A DNA stretch of 22,193 nucleotides from CAG-390 sp964522215 (GCA_964522215.1 CAZFVR010000027.1:1-22193), one strand, 5' to 3'. Positions 7,976-16,745 are shown, counted from the first letter of the stretch. Made by a program: numbers and translations. Notes: generated from the sequence alone by a model not told the origin.

Positions 7976-9127
7976 GTGCTACCGCAGGACCGAGAAAACG
8001 CAAGATCAACGCAAAGCAAAGCCCCCCGGGCTTCCGCTTCCGCGGCGCGGGAGCGCAGATACGCGCCGTCAATGACGGCACCACTGCTCGTTTTGGCGGT
8101 GTTTTTGCTTTTGCTGCTTGTGCGCTTTATATCCCCCTATATCTTTGACCGCGAAAATGAGGTGATACTCCTCACCGTCGTGCAGGTGCTGATCTTTATG
8201 CTCCCCGCGGTCATATACCTCCGCCTTTGCCGCGTGAGCCTGCGCCGATTGCGCCCCACTCCCTTTGGCATTAACCACATACTGCTTATAGTCTCTGCAG
8301 TCATAGCCGCCACCGCAGGCTCGCTTTTGCTTGATCTTGCCGCCTCGGGCTATGATGCATTCTCAGACACCTACACCCTTTACGGCGCGTTTTCCGCTCC
8401 TGTTGGGGACGGCGCGGCACGCACCCTGTACCTTGCCCTGGTCTACGCCGCCCTGCCCGCGTTTTGCGAGGAGCTGGTGTTTCGTGCCATCCTGTGCGCC
8501 GAGTATGAGTCTGACGGCGGCAGCTTCAGTGCGGTGGTGCTGACCTCCCTTTGGTTTGCCATGCTCCACTTTGATACCCGCTCATTTTTGGTCTATTTTT
8601 TGGCGGGGATGCTCCTCTCGCTCACCCTTTATGCCACAAGATCCTTTTTTGCCGCCTTTGCTGTACATCTGGGATATGATCTTATCGCGGTGTTCGGCGC
8701 GCCGCTGTTCCGCACCTTTTACGATGCGGGCGGCAGAACGCTTTATATTTTGATACTCGGTGTTGCCACCACGGCCGCGCTGACGGTCTTTTGCGGCGAG
8801 TGCGCCCGCCTTTACGGCTCTTATGCCGACCGCGCACTGGATAGCAGCTATCGCGGATCCTACTCGGCCGCCACGCAGGAGTGGAATGCCGAGCAAGCCG
8901 GGTCCGCGCCGAGCGTTCCCACCCGGCTGACGGATCCCACCGGTCAAAGGACGCCAAACGGACAAAAACGTCCAACCGTACCAAACGCGCAGAGTGCGCC
9001 GCCCGAGAGCCGGAGCTTTGGTGAGGCTCTCCGCCGTGCCTTTGCGGGCAATGTAAGGGCATTTTTGGCGCCCTCCGCCCTGCTTTGCTATCTGCTTTAC
9101 ATAGCGGTGATACTGTTTTTGAACTGA
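7976..9127 (+). CDS. CPBP-family (CAAX protease/bacteriocin-processing) membrane protein
   Basis: This is a 383-residue polytopic membrane protein. The motifs of the CPBP/Abi glutamic protease family are present: EELVFR (E165, E166, R170), FAMLH in the next helix and HLGYD two helices on. The proposed catalytic residues are therefore intact, and intramembrane proteolysis is the family inference. After the last core helix comes an about 80-residue Pro/Ser/Gln-rich hydrophilic stretch and then a single terminal hydrophobic segment, an unusual addition. The start is taken as GTG 7976, 7 nt after GGCGG; an ATG at 8071 just before the first membrane segment is the alternative. It is 23 nt upstream of mltG, which suggests a shared transcript. 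Confidence 0.85.
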   Translation: MLPQDRENARSTQSKAPRASASAARERRYAPSMTAPLLVLAVFLLLLLVRFISPYIFDRENEVILLTVVQVLIFMLPAVIYLRLCRVSLRRLRPTPFGINHILLIVSAVIAATAGSLLLDLAASGYDAFSDTYTLYGAFSAPVGDGAARTLYLALVYAALPAFCEELVFRAILCAEYESDGGSFSAVVLTSLWFAMLHFDTRSFLVYFLAGMLLSLTLYATRSFFAAFAVHLGYDLIAVFGAPLFRTFYDAGGRTLYILILGVATTAALTVFCGECARLYGSYADRALDSSYRGSYSAATQEWNAEQAGSAPSVPTRLTDPTGQRTPNGQKRPTVPNAQSAPPESRSFGEALRRAFAGNVRAFLAPSALLCYLLYIAVILFLN

Positions 9128-9150
9128 TCCACCGCGGAATGAGGTAAATC

Positions 9151-10407
9151 ATGCCAACAAAAAACAAAAAAGAAAAACAGCTGACCGAGGCCGACCGCGC
9201 CAGAGCGCGTGCCAAGGCAATGCGCGCCGCCGAGGCAGAGACTGCGGGACTGATGGGGGAGGATCCCACCAAAAAGCCCGGCTACACCGAGACCTCAAGC
9301 ACCATAATGGCACTGCTCAAAACGGTGCTGTATATCAGCTTTATCATTATAGCGTCGGTCTCTCTGGCGCTTTTGGCCATCAGCCTTGTAAACGATATGT
9401 ACGCCTTTGTCAAGGACAGCGAGGAGGTGGAGATAACCATTCCCGAGTTTGCCACCGTTGCCGATGTCTCCGAGATGCTGGGCGAGGAGGGAGTAATAAA
9501 ATACCCGTGGCTGTTCCGCCTTTACGCAAAGCTTAAGCATATCGATCAGTATATCATCGAATATCCCGAAAAATACGCTTTTGTGGTCGGCTCGCACACC
9601 GTCAACGGCATGATGAACTACGACGAGCTGTTGATAGCACTGCGCCCCGGCACTACGCGCTCAACGATCCGGCTCACGATCCCGGAGGGCTATAACGTTG
9701 AGGATATAATTACCCTGTTCACCTCAAACGGTATCGGCACGCGGGAGGGCTTTATCAGCGCGATAAACGATGAGGAATATGATTATGAATTTCTCCCCGC
9801 CGCCGATGAGGAGGGCGGCCGCCACTATCGACTTGAGGGCTACCTCTACCCCGATACCTATGATTTTTACACCGATAACTCGGAGCGCTACTATATAAAC
9901 AAGCTGCTGGCGCGCTTTGATGAGGTGTATAACTCCAAGCTTCGCGCGTATACCGAGCGCATGGGCATGACGATAGACGAGGTGGTGACCATTGCCTCGA
10001 TAATCGAGAAGGAGGCCTACTACGCATCGGATTTTGATAAGGTCTCGGCGGTAATACACAACCGCCTTGCAAAGCCTGCGGATTTTCCTTATCTTGAATG
10101 CGATGCCACAAGCGTTTACGCGTGGCTGGCGCTCTACGGCGAAAAGCCGGAGGATATCGGGGCGGAACAGCTGAATCTTGACAGCCCCTATAACACATAC
10201 GTCTCCCGCGGACTGCCGCCCGGGGCGATATGCAACCCATCCTATCAGGCCATCACCTGCGCACTCTCGCCGGATGCCGAAAGCTCAAATTACTTCTTTG
10301 TGACCGATACCGATAGATTTATGCTCTATGCCGAGACACGCGCCGGGCATGAGCGCAACGTGGCATTGGTAAAGAAGCACCAAGAGGAGCTTGCAAACGC
10401 AGGCTGA
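9151..10407 (+). CDS. mltG: Endolytic murein transglycosylase MltG
   Basis: MltG (YceG family) cuts nascent glycan strands at the membrane and is proposed to terminate peptidoglycan polymerisation. The 418-residue product has a charged cytoplasmic N-terminus of about 50 residues, a single transmembrane helix (residues about 52-78), a LysM-like region, then the catalytic domain with IASIIEKEA, in which E286 corresponds to the catalytic glutamate of the family. AVIHNRL, LECDATSVYAW, DSPYNTY and GLPPGAICNP follow in the normal order. Length is usual for Firmicutes, where the cytoplasmic tail is longer than in E. coli. The ATG has GAGG about 7 nt upstream. It ends 148 nt before the ABC exporter gene. 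Confidence 0.95.
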   Translation: MPTKNKKEKQLTEADRARARAKAMRAAEAETAGLMGEDPTKKPGYTETSSTIMALLKTVLYISFIIIASVSLALLAISLVNDMYAFVKDSEEVEITIPEFATVADVSEMLGEEGVIKYPWLFRLYAKLKHIDQYIIEYPEKYAFVVGSHTVNGMMNYDELLIALRPGTTRSTIRLTIPEGYNVEDIITLFTSNGIGTREGFISAINDEEYDYEFLPAADEEGGRHYRLEGYLYPDTYDFYTDNSERYYINKLLARFDEVYNSKLRAYTERMGMTIDEVVTIASIIEKEAYYASDFDKVSAVIHNRLAKPADFPYLECDATSVYAWLALYGEKPEDIGAEQLNLDSPYNTYVSRGLPPGAICNPSYQAITCALSPDAESSNYFFVTDTDRFMLYAETRAGHERNVALVKKHQEELANAG

Positions 10408-10412
10408 GGCGC

Positions 10413-10502
10413 GGCGCAAGCGCCGAGAATGATATAATGGAATTTTTGCTTATGCAAATATTCCATTGTAGCTCCTCCAATATCTCATCGCCGTTTGGCG
10501 GC
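10413..10502. repeat. Cluster of three hairpins between mltG and the ABC gene
   Basis: Three inverted repeats follow the mltG stop: CGGCGC-AA-GCGCCG (10413-10426); a 14-bp arm pair with one mismatch (AATGGAATTTTTGC / GCAAATATTCCATT) enclosing TTAT; and TCGCCG-TTTGG-CGGCGA near 10487-10503. None has a proper U tract. On the minus strand the segment contains GGAGGAGC followed by an ATG and an open stretch, which mimics a gene start. The arrangement resembles a palindromic intergenic repeat unit seen in gut Clostridia (from memory, not verified). No second copy occurs in this window. Confidence 0.5.
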
Positions 10503-10555
10503 GAATTCCCAACGACCCCCAAAAATAAACATAAAAGACAAGGCAGTAAAGATCA

Positions 10556-12292
10556 ATGTTAAAAAGATTCATCGCTTATTATCGGCCGCACAAGTTCATG
10601 TTTGCGGCGGACATGTTTGCATCCCTGCTCATCTCGCTCATAGGCATGATATACCCGATAGTGACACGGCGGATGCTGAACGACCTCATACCCAACAAAA
10701 ACTTTCGCGGTGTTGTAGCGGCGGGACTTTTGGTACTGGGGCTTTACGTTTTGCGCCTGCTTTTGCGCTATTTCGTGCAGTATTACGGCCACATGGTAGG
10801 CACGGCCATGCAAGCGCAGATGCGGCGGGATATGTTTGCCCACCTGCAAAAGCTCCCCTTTTCCTTTTTTGACGACCATGAGACAGGCAAGATAATGACC
10901 CGCCTCACCAGCGACCTTTTTGATATTTCCGAGCTTGCCCACCATGGTCCGGAGAATCTGATAATCAGCTCGGTGATGGTAGTAGGCTCGTTTGCCTATC
11001 TTTGCTCTATCAATATTTGGCTTACGCTTATAATATTCACCTGTGTACCGATCCTTTTGGTGGTCTCAATGCGTCTGCGCCGTCAAATGCGTGATGCATT
11101 TACCGACCGCCGCCGCAGTAACGCAGTGATCAATGCCGCTATCGAGAGCTCGGTCTCCGGCATTCGTGTCACCAAGGCCTACACCAACTCTCAAAAGGAG
11201 ATGGAAAAGTTTGAGGTCGGCAACGGGCAGTTTGTTGAGGCCTGCCGCCGCGCATACAAGGCCATGGCGGCGTTCCACTCCTCATCCTCCTTTATCACGG
11301 ATATCTTCAACGTTATAATCCTGATCGCCGGCGGTATCTTTCTTTACGCGGGCAGGATCGATTTTGCCGATTATTCTGCGTTTATCGTGTCGGTCAGCCT
11401 CTTTATAACTCCGATAACTACGCTGATAAACTTTATGGAGTCCTACCAAAACGGCGTGACCGGCTTTGAGCGCTTTTGCGAGATCATGGATATCCCGCCG
11501 GAGGCAGAGGCAGAGGATGCCGTTGAGATGGGTCGCGCCGAGGGCGATATAAGGCTTGAGGGGGTAGAATTCAGCTATCAGTCAAGCGACCCGGAGGTGC
11601 AGTCCGCAGAGGTACTGCACGGCGTGAGCCTGCACCTTGAGCGCGGCAAAACGCTGGCACTTGTAGGGCCGTCCGGCGGCGGCAAGACCACCATCTGCCA
11701 CCTGATACCGCATTTTTATCCGATAAACGGCGGGCGCATCACCATCGACGGGCAGAATATCAATGATGTAACGCTTGAGTCGCTCCGCGCAAATATCGGC
11801 ATCGTGCAGCAGGATGTGTTTTTGTTTAACGGGTCCATCCGCGATAATATCCTTTACGGCAGGCTGGATGCCACCGATGAGGAGGTAGTGGAGGCCGCAC
11901 GGCGGGCTAACATCCATGATTGGGTGATGTCGCTTGAGCACGGCTATGATACCGAGATCGGCGAGCGCGGCGTGCGCCTCTCCGGCGGCCAAAAACAGCG
12001 CCTCAGCATAGCCCGCGTGTTCCTCAAGGATCCCGCAATACTTATTCTTGACGAGGCCACCTCGGCACTGGATAACACCACCGAGATACTTATACAGCGC
12101 GCACTTGACGAGCTTTGCCGCGGCCGCACCACAATAGTTGTGGCGCACAGGCTCTCCACCATCCGCAACGCCGATAAGATCGCCGTGATCTCTGACGGCC
12201 GCGTGACGGAGGAGGGAACGCACGATGAGCTGATGACCCTCGGCGGAATATATTCAAAGCTCTATAACCTCCAGTTCCGCGATTCGGAGTGA
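10556..12292 (+). CDS. ABC exporter, fused membrane and ATPase domains
   Basis: This is a 578-residue type-IV (MsbA/BmrA-like) half-transporter expected to act as a homodimer. The first about 320 residues carry six membrane helices, with the ETGKIMTRLTSD coupling element typical of the family. The ATPase domain has Walker A GPSGGGKTT (residues 371-379), the Q loop NIGIVQQDVF, signature LSGGQKQR, Walker B ILILDEATSALD and H-loop VVAHRLSTI, all intact. The start at 10556 begins the conserved MLKRFIAYYRPHK, but only a poor ribosome site (AAGG, about 15 nt upstream) precedes it. Substrate (lipid, peptide or drug) cannot be told. A terminator follows 50 nt after the stop. The 148-nt hairpin-rich spacer before it leaves open whether it shares the mltG transcript. 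Confidence 0.95.
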   Translation: MLKRFIAYYRPHKFMFAADMFASLLISLIGMIYPIVTRRMLNDLIPNKNFRGVVAAGLLVLGLYVLRLLLRYFVQYYGHMVGTAMQAQMRRDMFAHLQKLPFSFFDDHETGKIMTRLTSDLFDISELAHHGPENLIISSVMVVGSFAYLCSINIWLTLIIFTCVPILLVVSMRLRRQMRDAFTDRRRSNAVINAAIESSVSGIRVTKAYTNSQKEMEKFEVGNGQFVEACRRAYKAMAAFHSSSSFITDIFNVIILIAGGIFLYAGRIDFADYSAFIVSVSLFITPITTLINFMESYQNGVTGFERFCEIMDIPPEAEAEDAVEMGRAEGDIRLEGVEFSYQSSDPEVQSAEVLHGVSLHLERGKTLALVGPSGGGKTTICHLIPHFYPINGGRITIDGQNINDVTLESLRANIGIVQQDVFLFNGSIRDNILYGRLDATDEEVVEAARRANIHDWVMSLEHGYDTEIGERGVRLSGGQKQRLSIARVFLKDPAILILDEATSALDNTTEILIQRALDELCRGRTTIVVAHRLSTIRNADKIAVISDGRVTEEGTHDELMTLGGIYSKLYNLQFRDSE

Positions 12293-12341
12293 TGAAGAGC
12301 ACGGTGCGCGGAGTGATGTGCATGCTGCGCATGCGATGAGG

Positions 12342-12371
12342 AAGATTTCCGCCTCGGCGGAAATCTTTTTT
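12342..12371 (+). terminator. Rho-independent terminator of the ABC gene
   Basis: AAGATTTCCGCC (12342-12353) pairs perfectly with GGCGGAAATCTT (12356-12367), followed by a T run to 12371. Just upstream, GCATGC-TGC-GCATGC (12320-12334) is a second hairpin flanked by GTGATG and CGATGAG, a pattern resembling a REP-type element. Confidence 0.92.
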
Positions 12372-12407
12372 ATTATGATCTCCGGCTCCCCTGCTTGCAA
12401 AAAACTA

Positions 12408-12436
12408 TTGATTTTTATCCCCGCGGGGTGTATAAT
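12408..12436 (+). promoter_or_regulatory. Promoter of the FolT-like gene
   Basis: TTGATT (12408-12413), a 17-nt spacer and TATAAT (12431-12436) predict a start near 12443. The about 40-nt leader has a small hairpin GCCGC / GCGGC (12453-12469). There is no room for a THF riboswitch, which often precedes folT genes in Clostridia. The start point also decides the start codon of the next gene. Confidence 0.85.
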
Positions 12437-12483
12437 ATAAAGGAAGTAACATGCCGCGCAGATGGCGGCGAAAGGATGTTCCC

Positions 12484-13905
12484 ATGCCCAACAAACAAGA
12501 GAGCCGGGAGGCAAAAGACCTGACCCCAAAAACGAACGCAGAGGAATTGCACTCCACCCCCGAAAGCGCTGATTGTGCCTCCTCTCGCGCCGCCGAAAAA
12601 ACCAAGAAAAAACGCGCGAGCGTTGACCCCAAGCTGCTTTTGCGCCGTCTGACGGTCACTGCGGTCTGCACGGCCTTTGCTGTCGTGCTTAAATGCTTTA
12701 CAAATCTTGCACTTAACATTCCCGCCCTTGGCATCAAGGTCGGCTTTGGCGGCATTTTTACCTTCTTCCCCGCGGCCGTTTGCGGTCCGCTTTGGGGGGG
12801 CGCGGCCTGCGCACTCTCCGATCTTTTGGGGCATTTTATCGCGCCGGACGGCGCATATATCCCGTGGCTTACCATCACCGCATTTGCCGGCGGGTGCATA
12901 ATAGGCATTCTTTGGCGTGTGGTGGGACGTCGTTACTCCCGCCCGCTGCGCGTGGCGCTGGTCTCTTTCTTCGCGGTCGTCCTGTTTTTTGGCCAATTTG
13001 CCGCAATGTCGCTTAAAGGCGACGGCCTGATCAGCGGCGGCACTGCCGTGGCTACCGAGCTGCCAAGCCGCGCCGAGGTGGACGAGATGGAGCTCTCCTC
13101 CGTTTCCCGCTTTGTTGTGGGTCTGGCGCAATATTCAAAGGATTCAAAAAATATCACCCTCAAAACCCTGCCCGAGGGCACTGCGGCCATACCCGCCGCG
13201 CTTACGATCAACGGCGAGGAGCGCAGTGTCACCTCCGTCAGCGCGGGTGCTTTGGCGGCTGCGGGCGAGCGGCTGTATATTCCCGCCACCTGCAAAACGA
13301 TACCGGATGGCGCACTCGGCGACCGCGACCCCGCGACTATTACCATCCTCTCCGCCTCCGGCTCACCCGCTGCCGCCTTTGCAAAGACGGTCGGCGCAAA
13401 TTTTGAAGCGGTCGATGAGTCCGCCGCGGCGGATCTTGAGGCGAGCCTGCCTGCGCTCAGCGGGGTCGCCGCGCACGCGCTTGTTGAATGCGAGGGCTTT
13501 GCCTTTACCCAGTCTGATACATATCGCAAAAATCTTGCAAGTAATATCAATTTTGCGACCATAGGTTGTACCGTTATTGGCATTGCGGGTATTTTGTTTG
13601 TTCTGCTCAACATCTTTACCGCCTCGCTTGAGAGCCGCCGCCGCGACCACGGCGAGGGCGGACGCAGCTTTACCTTCCTTAAGATCGCGCTCTGCGTAAC
13701 GGTGGCAGGACTTTTCGTTACCACCATCAACACCTTTATCCTGCGTGTTTACCTGCCTGCGTGGAGCGGCCGCGCGATACTGGTACTGCTCATTCCGCGC
13801 GTGATCGAGGAGGTAGTGGTCCGCCTCTTCCAAGCCTACGTGATCTCACTTTTGATGATCAACGCTGAGCGTGCGATAAACAGGATATTCCCGGATTCGA
13901 TATAA
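12484..13905 (+). CDS. FolT-like ECF transporter S component with BspA-like LRR insertion
   Basis: This is a predicted substrate-binding membrane subunit of an energy-coupling-factor vitamin transporter, folate family by resemblance. The first core part (residues about 55-155) has AFAVVLKCF, KVGFGGIFTFFPAAVCGPLWGG and ALSDLLGHFIAPDGAYIPWLT, matching the FolT pattern. The last part (VTTINTFILRVY, then LLIPRVIEEVVVRLFQAYVI) matches the FolT C-terminus. Between them lies an about 180-residue hydrophilic insert (about 13015-13545). It contains YIPATCKTIPDGALG and SPAAAFAKTVGANFEAV, features of BspA-type leucine-rich repeats. The product is 473 residues against about 170-200 for a normal S component. 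ATG 12484 is chosen because AAAGGA lies 8 nt upstream; ATG 12451 has AGGAAG, but the predicted transcript start falls inside that site. The ECF ATPase and T subunits are not in the window. Ligand is uncertain. Confidence 0.8.
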   Translation: MPNKQESREAKDLTPKTNAEELHSTPESADCASSRAAEKTKKKRASVDPKLLLRRLTVTAVCTAFAVVLKCFTNLALNIPALGIKVGFGGIFTFFPAAVCGPLWGGAACALSDLLGHFIAPDGAYIPWLTITAFAGGCIIGILWRVVGRRYSRPLRVALVSFFAVVLFFGQFAAMSLKGDGLISGGTAVATELPSRAEVDEMELSSVSRFVVGLAQYSKDSKNITLKTLPEGTAAIPAALTINGEERSVTSVSAGALAAAGERLYIPATCKTIPDGALGDRDPATITILSASGSPAAAFAKTVGANFEAVDESAAADLEASLPALSGVAAHALVECEGFAFTQSDTYRKNLASNINFATIGCTVIGIAGILFVLLNIFTASLESRRRDHGEGGRSFTFLKIALCVTVAGLFVTTINTFILRVYLPAWSGRAILVLLIPRVIEEVVVRLFQAYVISLLMINAERAINRIFPDSI

Positions 13906-14107
13906 CGCGATAAAAAAAGAAGGTCACACATGGGGCAACGGCAAAAAGCGATGAATTATCCTTAAGCCGAACGCCTACCGATATGGTGTTGGATCTGCCT
14001 TGGGCAGATGATCTTGCGTGTAGACGAGATCGGTTTTTGCCTTGCTGTTCTTTACCCTGTTTTTGGGGAAATATTAGTTCTGTGCCCGGAGGATCTACAG
14101 CCGGGTG

Positions 14108-14142
14108 ATAAAAAGCCCGGGGAGCTTGCTCACCCGGGCTTG
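14108..14142 (-). terminator. Terminator of the solute-binding lipoprotein gene
   Basis: AGCCCGGG (14114-14121) pairs with CCCGGGCT (14133-14140), and on the minus strand U residues follow (A run 14110-14114). The remainder of the 13906-14107 spacer contains ATCTGCC-TTG-GGCAGAT (13993-14009) but no gene and no convincing terminator for the FolT-like gene. Confidence 0.88.
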
Positions 14143-14170
14143 TGCTTTATTGAATTATTGGATCATTGGA

Positions 14171-15655
14171 TCAATCAAAAGCTTTTATCATATCATCAAG
14201 CTTGCTTTGCAGTACGCTGAGCTGCGACGAGTAGCTGCGCAGATAGTTGGGGTTGCTCTTGCATATGCAATTGCGGAAGATGGAGTAGGTCAAATTGCCA
14301 AGAGCATCGCTGTAGGTGCGGCCAAGGTCAAAGCACACGCCGGCGCGTGCAACATCAAAGGTCTTGGAGGCTACGGGATCCTGCGAGTAGCGGACCTTCA
14401 TCGTTACTTCAAAGAGGGTGGGGGTGATGATGCGATAGCCCTCGGAGGAGAGGCACTCAAGTGCTATAGCAGCCTCCTCGGGGTGCTGTGCCGCACCGGA
14501 GATCGAGTAATAGGTCGTTGGGAAGCCAAGGCAGGTGTAGTAGCCATCCTGATCGGCGGTGTATTTGGGTATGGGGGCTATACCGTACTGGAACGCGGCA
14601 TCGCCAAGATCGCGGCTGGCGTATCTTGCGCGGCTCATCAGGAACATAGCGTTGCCGGAGTGGAAGGTATCGTTGCACTTGGAGCCTACAAGGCTTATGG
14701 GGTCGGAAAGATAGCCCTCTACCAGCGTTACAACGTTTTGTGCGCGCTCACTGCCGAAAAGCTCGGAGATGATGGGAGTGCCGTTTTCGTCACGGTCAAG
14801 TGTGCGCAGTCCCGCGCCGTAAAAGAACGGGTCGGTGTGCATGGTGTTGGCGGTAAAGCCGTAAACAGGCGTATCAAGCGTTTGCATGCCGTCAAGCTTG
14901 TGCGACATCGCTATCATCGTCTCATATGTCCAGGTGTTGTCCTCAACACATGCATAAGGATCGCCCGCGTCGTTTTGGGTCATAAGATCCTTGTTAAAGT
15001 ACATAACGTACATCATGTACAAGAGGTTGGTGGAAAGGTCACCCGTTGCAAAAAACAGCTTGTTGTTGATGGTGGATTCCTCAATAAGCTTTTGCGGCCA
15101 CCAGGGGGCCTCAAAATCTATCACCTCATAGTCAAGCAGGTTGGTGCAAAAGCCGTTGGTTGCGGCGGTCGCCATAGTCAACGTGTAGCTCGCGTAGATA
15201 TCAAAGGGATTATCCGTGGCATAGGTGTTACGCACCCTGTTTATATAGTCACCGCGATTGCTGGCGTTACCGGGAGTGCCGGTGTACTCGATCTTAATGC
15301 CAAGGCGATCTTCTACCTTTGCGTTGCGGCGGTTGATGGCAGCCTCAACAGCATCTGTGGTGCTTTCATCGGCAAAAAACTCGGTGTTTTCAACATCCGA
15401 CCAGTAGAGCATACCTATCGTTACGCCCAGGTCTTGCATCTCGGGGAGCTGATCCTTAAGGTAGCCGTTTTCGTCATACTTGCCGGCATCGGGATCGGCA
15501 GTTGTTTCTGCCTGCTGCGGAGCGGGAGCGGTGGTTAGCTCGGGGTCACTATTGTTGGGTTTGGAGCAAGCCACAAGCGTGCAGGCGAGCATCGCAAGCA
15601 TCAGCGCTATGGCTGCTATCGATCTCAGGGATCTCATTTTGTTGAGTTTGATCAT
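14171..15655 (-). CDS. ABC-type extracellular solute-binding lipoprotein (family 1)
   Basis: This is a 494-residue lipoprotein. The signal sequence ends in the lipobox LVAC with Cys30 as the lipidated residue, followed by a Ser/Thr/Pro-rich spacer and a periplasmic-binding-protein type domain. Family traits include YMMYVMYFNKDLM, ENTWTYE-like DNTWTYE, GSERA, MFLMSRARYA and GIAPIPKY, the last typical of sugar-binding members. Residues 136-165 hold the NRGDYINRVRNTYATDN block common to this subgroup. Start 15655 is supported by AGGAAAG 7 nt upstream. It is an orphan: no permease or ATPase gene adjoins it, and it has its own promoter and terminator. A carbohydrate ligand is likely but not proven. 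Confidence 0.88.
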   Translation of the reverse strand: MIKLNKMRSLRSIAAIALMLAMLACTLVACSKPNNSDPELTTAPAPQQAETTADPDAGKYDENGYLKDQLPEMQDLGVTIGMLYWSDVENTEFFADESTTDAVEAAINRRNAKVEDRLGIKIEYTGTPGNASNRGDYINRVRNTYATDNPFDIYASYTLTMATAATNGFCTNLLDYEVIDFEAPWWPQKLIEESTINNKLFFATGDLSTNLLYMMYVMYFNKDLMTQNDAGDPYACVEDNTWTYETMIAMSHKLDGMQTLDTPVYGFTANTMHTDPFFYGAGLRTLDRDENGTPIISELFGSERAQNVVTLVEGYLSDPISLVGSKCNDTFHSGNAMFLMSRARYASRDLGDAAFQYGIAPIPKYTADQDGYYTCLGFPTTYYSISGAAQHPEEAAIALECLSSEGYRIITPTLFEVTMKVRYSQDPVASKTFDVARAGVCFDLGRTYSDALGNLTYSIFRNCICKSNPNYLRSYSSQLSVLQSKLDDMIKAFD

Positions 15656-15691
15656 AACAGTCTTTCCTTTCGCAAGGTTTATTGTGCATTT

Positions 15692-15720
15692 ATTTTACCA
15701 TGTAGAACGTGACCTGTAAA
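15692..15720 (-). promoter_or_regulatory. Promoter of the solute-binding lipoprotein gene
   Basis: On the minus strand TTTACA (15715-15720), a 17-nt spacer and TAAAAT (15692-15697) predict a start near 15685, about 30 nt before the ATG. The spacer 15721-15859 up to the divergent SGNH promoter is AT-rich with a GC patch (15761-15790). No gene or recognised operator is seen there. Confidence 0.75.
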
Positions 15721-15859
15721 TAAGGATGATATTATTTTTTTAGAAATCTTATTTATATTTTCAGGATGCAGGAGCTGCCTCACAGCCGCTTTTAAGTAAA
15801 AAAAACAAAAGATCCTGCTTTTTTTACCCATTTTGCGAAGAAAATTGTGCAAAAAAAGC

Positions 15860-15888
15860 TTGACGGTCGCGGCATTCACTGCTATAAT
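15860..15888 (+). promoter_or_regulatory. Promoter of the SGNH hydrolase gene
   Basis: TTGACG (15860-15865), a 17-nt spacer and TATAAT (15883-15888) predict a start near 15895. The about 115-nt leader ends in a perfect 16-bp palindrome CTCCGCCGCGGCGGAG (15978-15993) whose 3' arm overlaps the GGAGGG part of the ribosome-site region. Melting of this hairpin could therefore control translation. Confidence 0.85.
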
Positions 15889-16009
15889 AATAAAAAAGAT
15901 CAAAAAAGCGCCCGTATTTTGCGATCCGAGCGTGAAAAAATCTTATTTTTGTTTAAAAATACTGCAAAATGATACAGCTCCGCCGCGGCGGAGGGAAAGG
16001 TAGCTTAAA

Positions 16010-16672
16010 ATGTCACAGCTTGACGGAAAAACATTAGTCGCACTCGGCGATTCACTTATTCACGGAAATAAGCTCGGCCCGGATGCCACATGGGTTGCAT
16101 TGCTGGCCAAAAAACACGGCATGACGGCGTATAACTACGGCATAAACGGCAACTCCGTGGCCTATCCGCCTGCCGAGGAGGAGCATATGCGCCTCCCCAT
16201 GTGCGTTCGCTATGCCGAAATGGCGGACGATGCGGATTATGTGGTCATCCTTGGCGGCGCAAATGATAAAAGATTGCACATCCCGCTTGGGGATGAGAGC
16301 CGCCGTGGGGATCGCTCCTATCGCGATACCTCAACCTTTTGCGGTGCGCTCCATGAGCTTATAGCCGGCGTTACCGCAAAATATCCCAAGGCAAAGATAC
16401 TTCTTATGACCAACTATAACCGCTGGCCCGGCAAAAATAAGCTGGGGATCAGTGATATCGACTATGTTGATGCAATGCTGCAAGTTGCCGCAGCGTGGTC
16501 GCTGCCTTGCTTTGATAATTACCGCGCATCCGGTATATCATTCCAAAACCCGGCACAGCTGCAGTGGATGGATGAGGGCATCGAGCTTGGCATCGGCGAA
16601 AATCACCACTTCTCGCACGAGGGCTACGAGTGGCTGACAAATAAGTATGAGCACCTGCTGGAGGCACTGTAA
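16010..16672 (+). CDS. SGNH/GDSL-family hydrolase
   Basis: This is a 220-residue esterase/lipase-like enzyme, probably cytoplasmic since no signal peptide is seen. Block I is LVALGDSLIHG with nucleophile Ser15. Block III is LGGANDKR, a variant of GxND. The C-terminal His lies in HHFSHEGYEWL. The usual DxxH spacing is not clear because the region reads GENHHFSHEGY, so the catalytic Asp could be replaced or shifted. Start 16010 follows GAAAGG by about 8 nt. The gene is monocistronic with a strong promoter. Members act on acyl esters of sugars, lipids or cell-wall polymers; the substrate here is unknown. Confidence 0.85.
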   Translation: MSQLDGKTLVALGDSLIHGNKLGPDATWVALLAKKHGMTAYNYGINGNSVAYPPAEEEHMRLPMCVRYAEMADDADYVVILGGANDKRLHIPLGDESRRGDRSYRDTSTFCGALHELIAGVTAKYPKAKILLMTNYNRWPGKNKLGISDIDYVDAMLQVAAAWSLPCFDNYRASGISFQNPAQLQWMDEGIELGIGENHHFSHEGYEWLTNKYEHLLEAL

Positions 16673-16745
16673 GGAGCGCGCAGCGGACTGATTTTTTGCT
16701 GCTTTCGCCGCAAAGTGATATGCACGTGGGCGAACGCGGGTCGTG

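Noticed and set aside
12437..12483. THF riboswitch before the FolT-like gene
   Set aside because: The predicted leader is only about 40 nt, and the conserved THF-aptamer motifs are absent.
12451..12483. Upstream ATG of the FolT-like gene as the true start
   Set aside because: Its ribosome site would begin at the predicted transcript start, while the 12484 ATG has a complete one.
12415..13131. Minus-strand frames opposite the FolT-like gene
   Set aside because: No ribosome site or family similarity is visible, and the plus strand encodes clear membrane segments.
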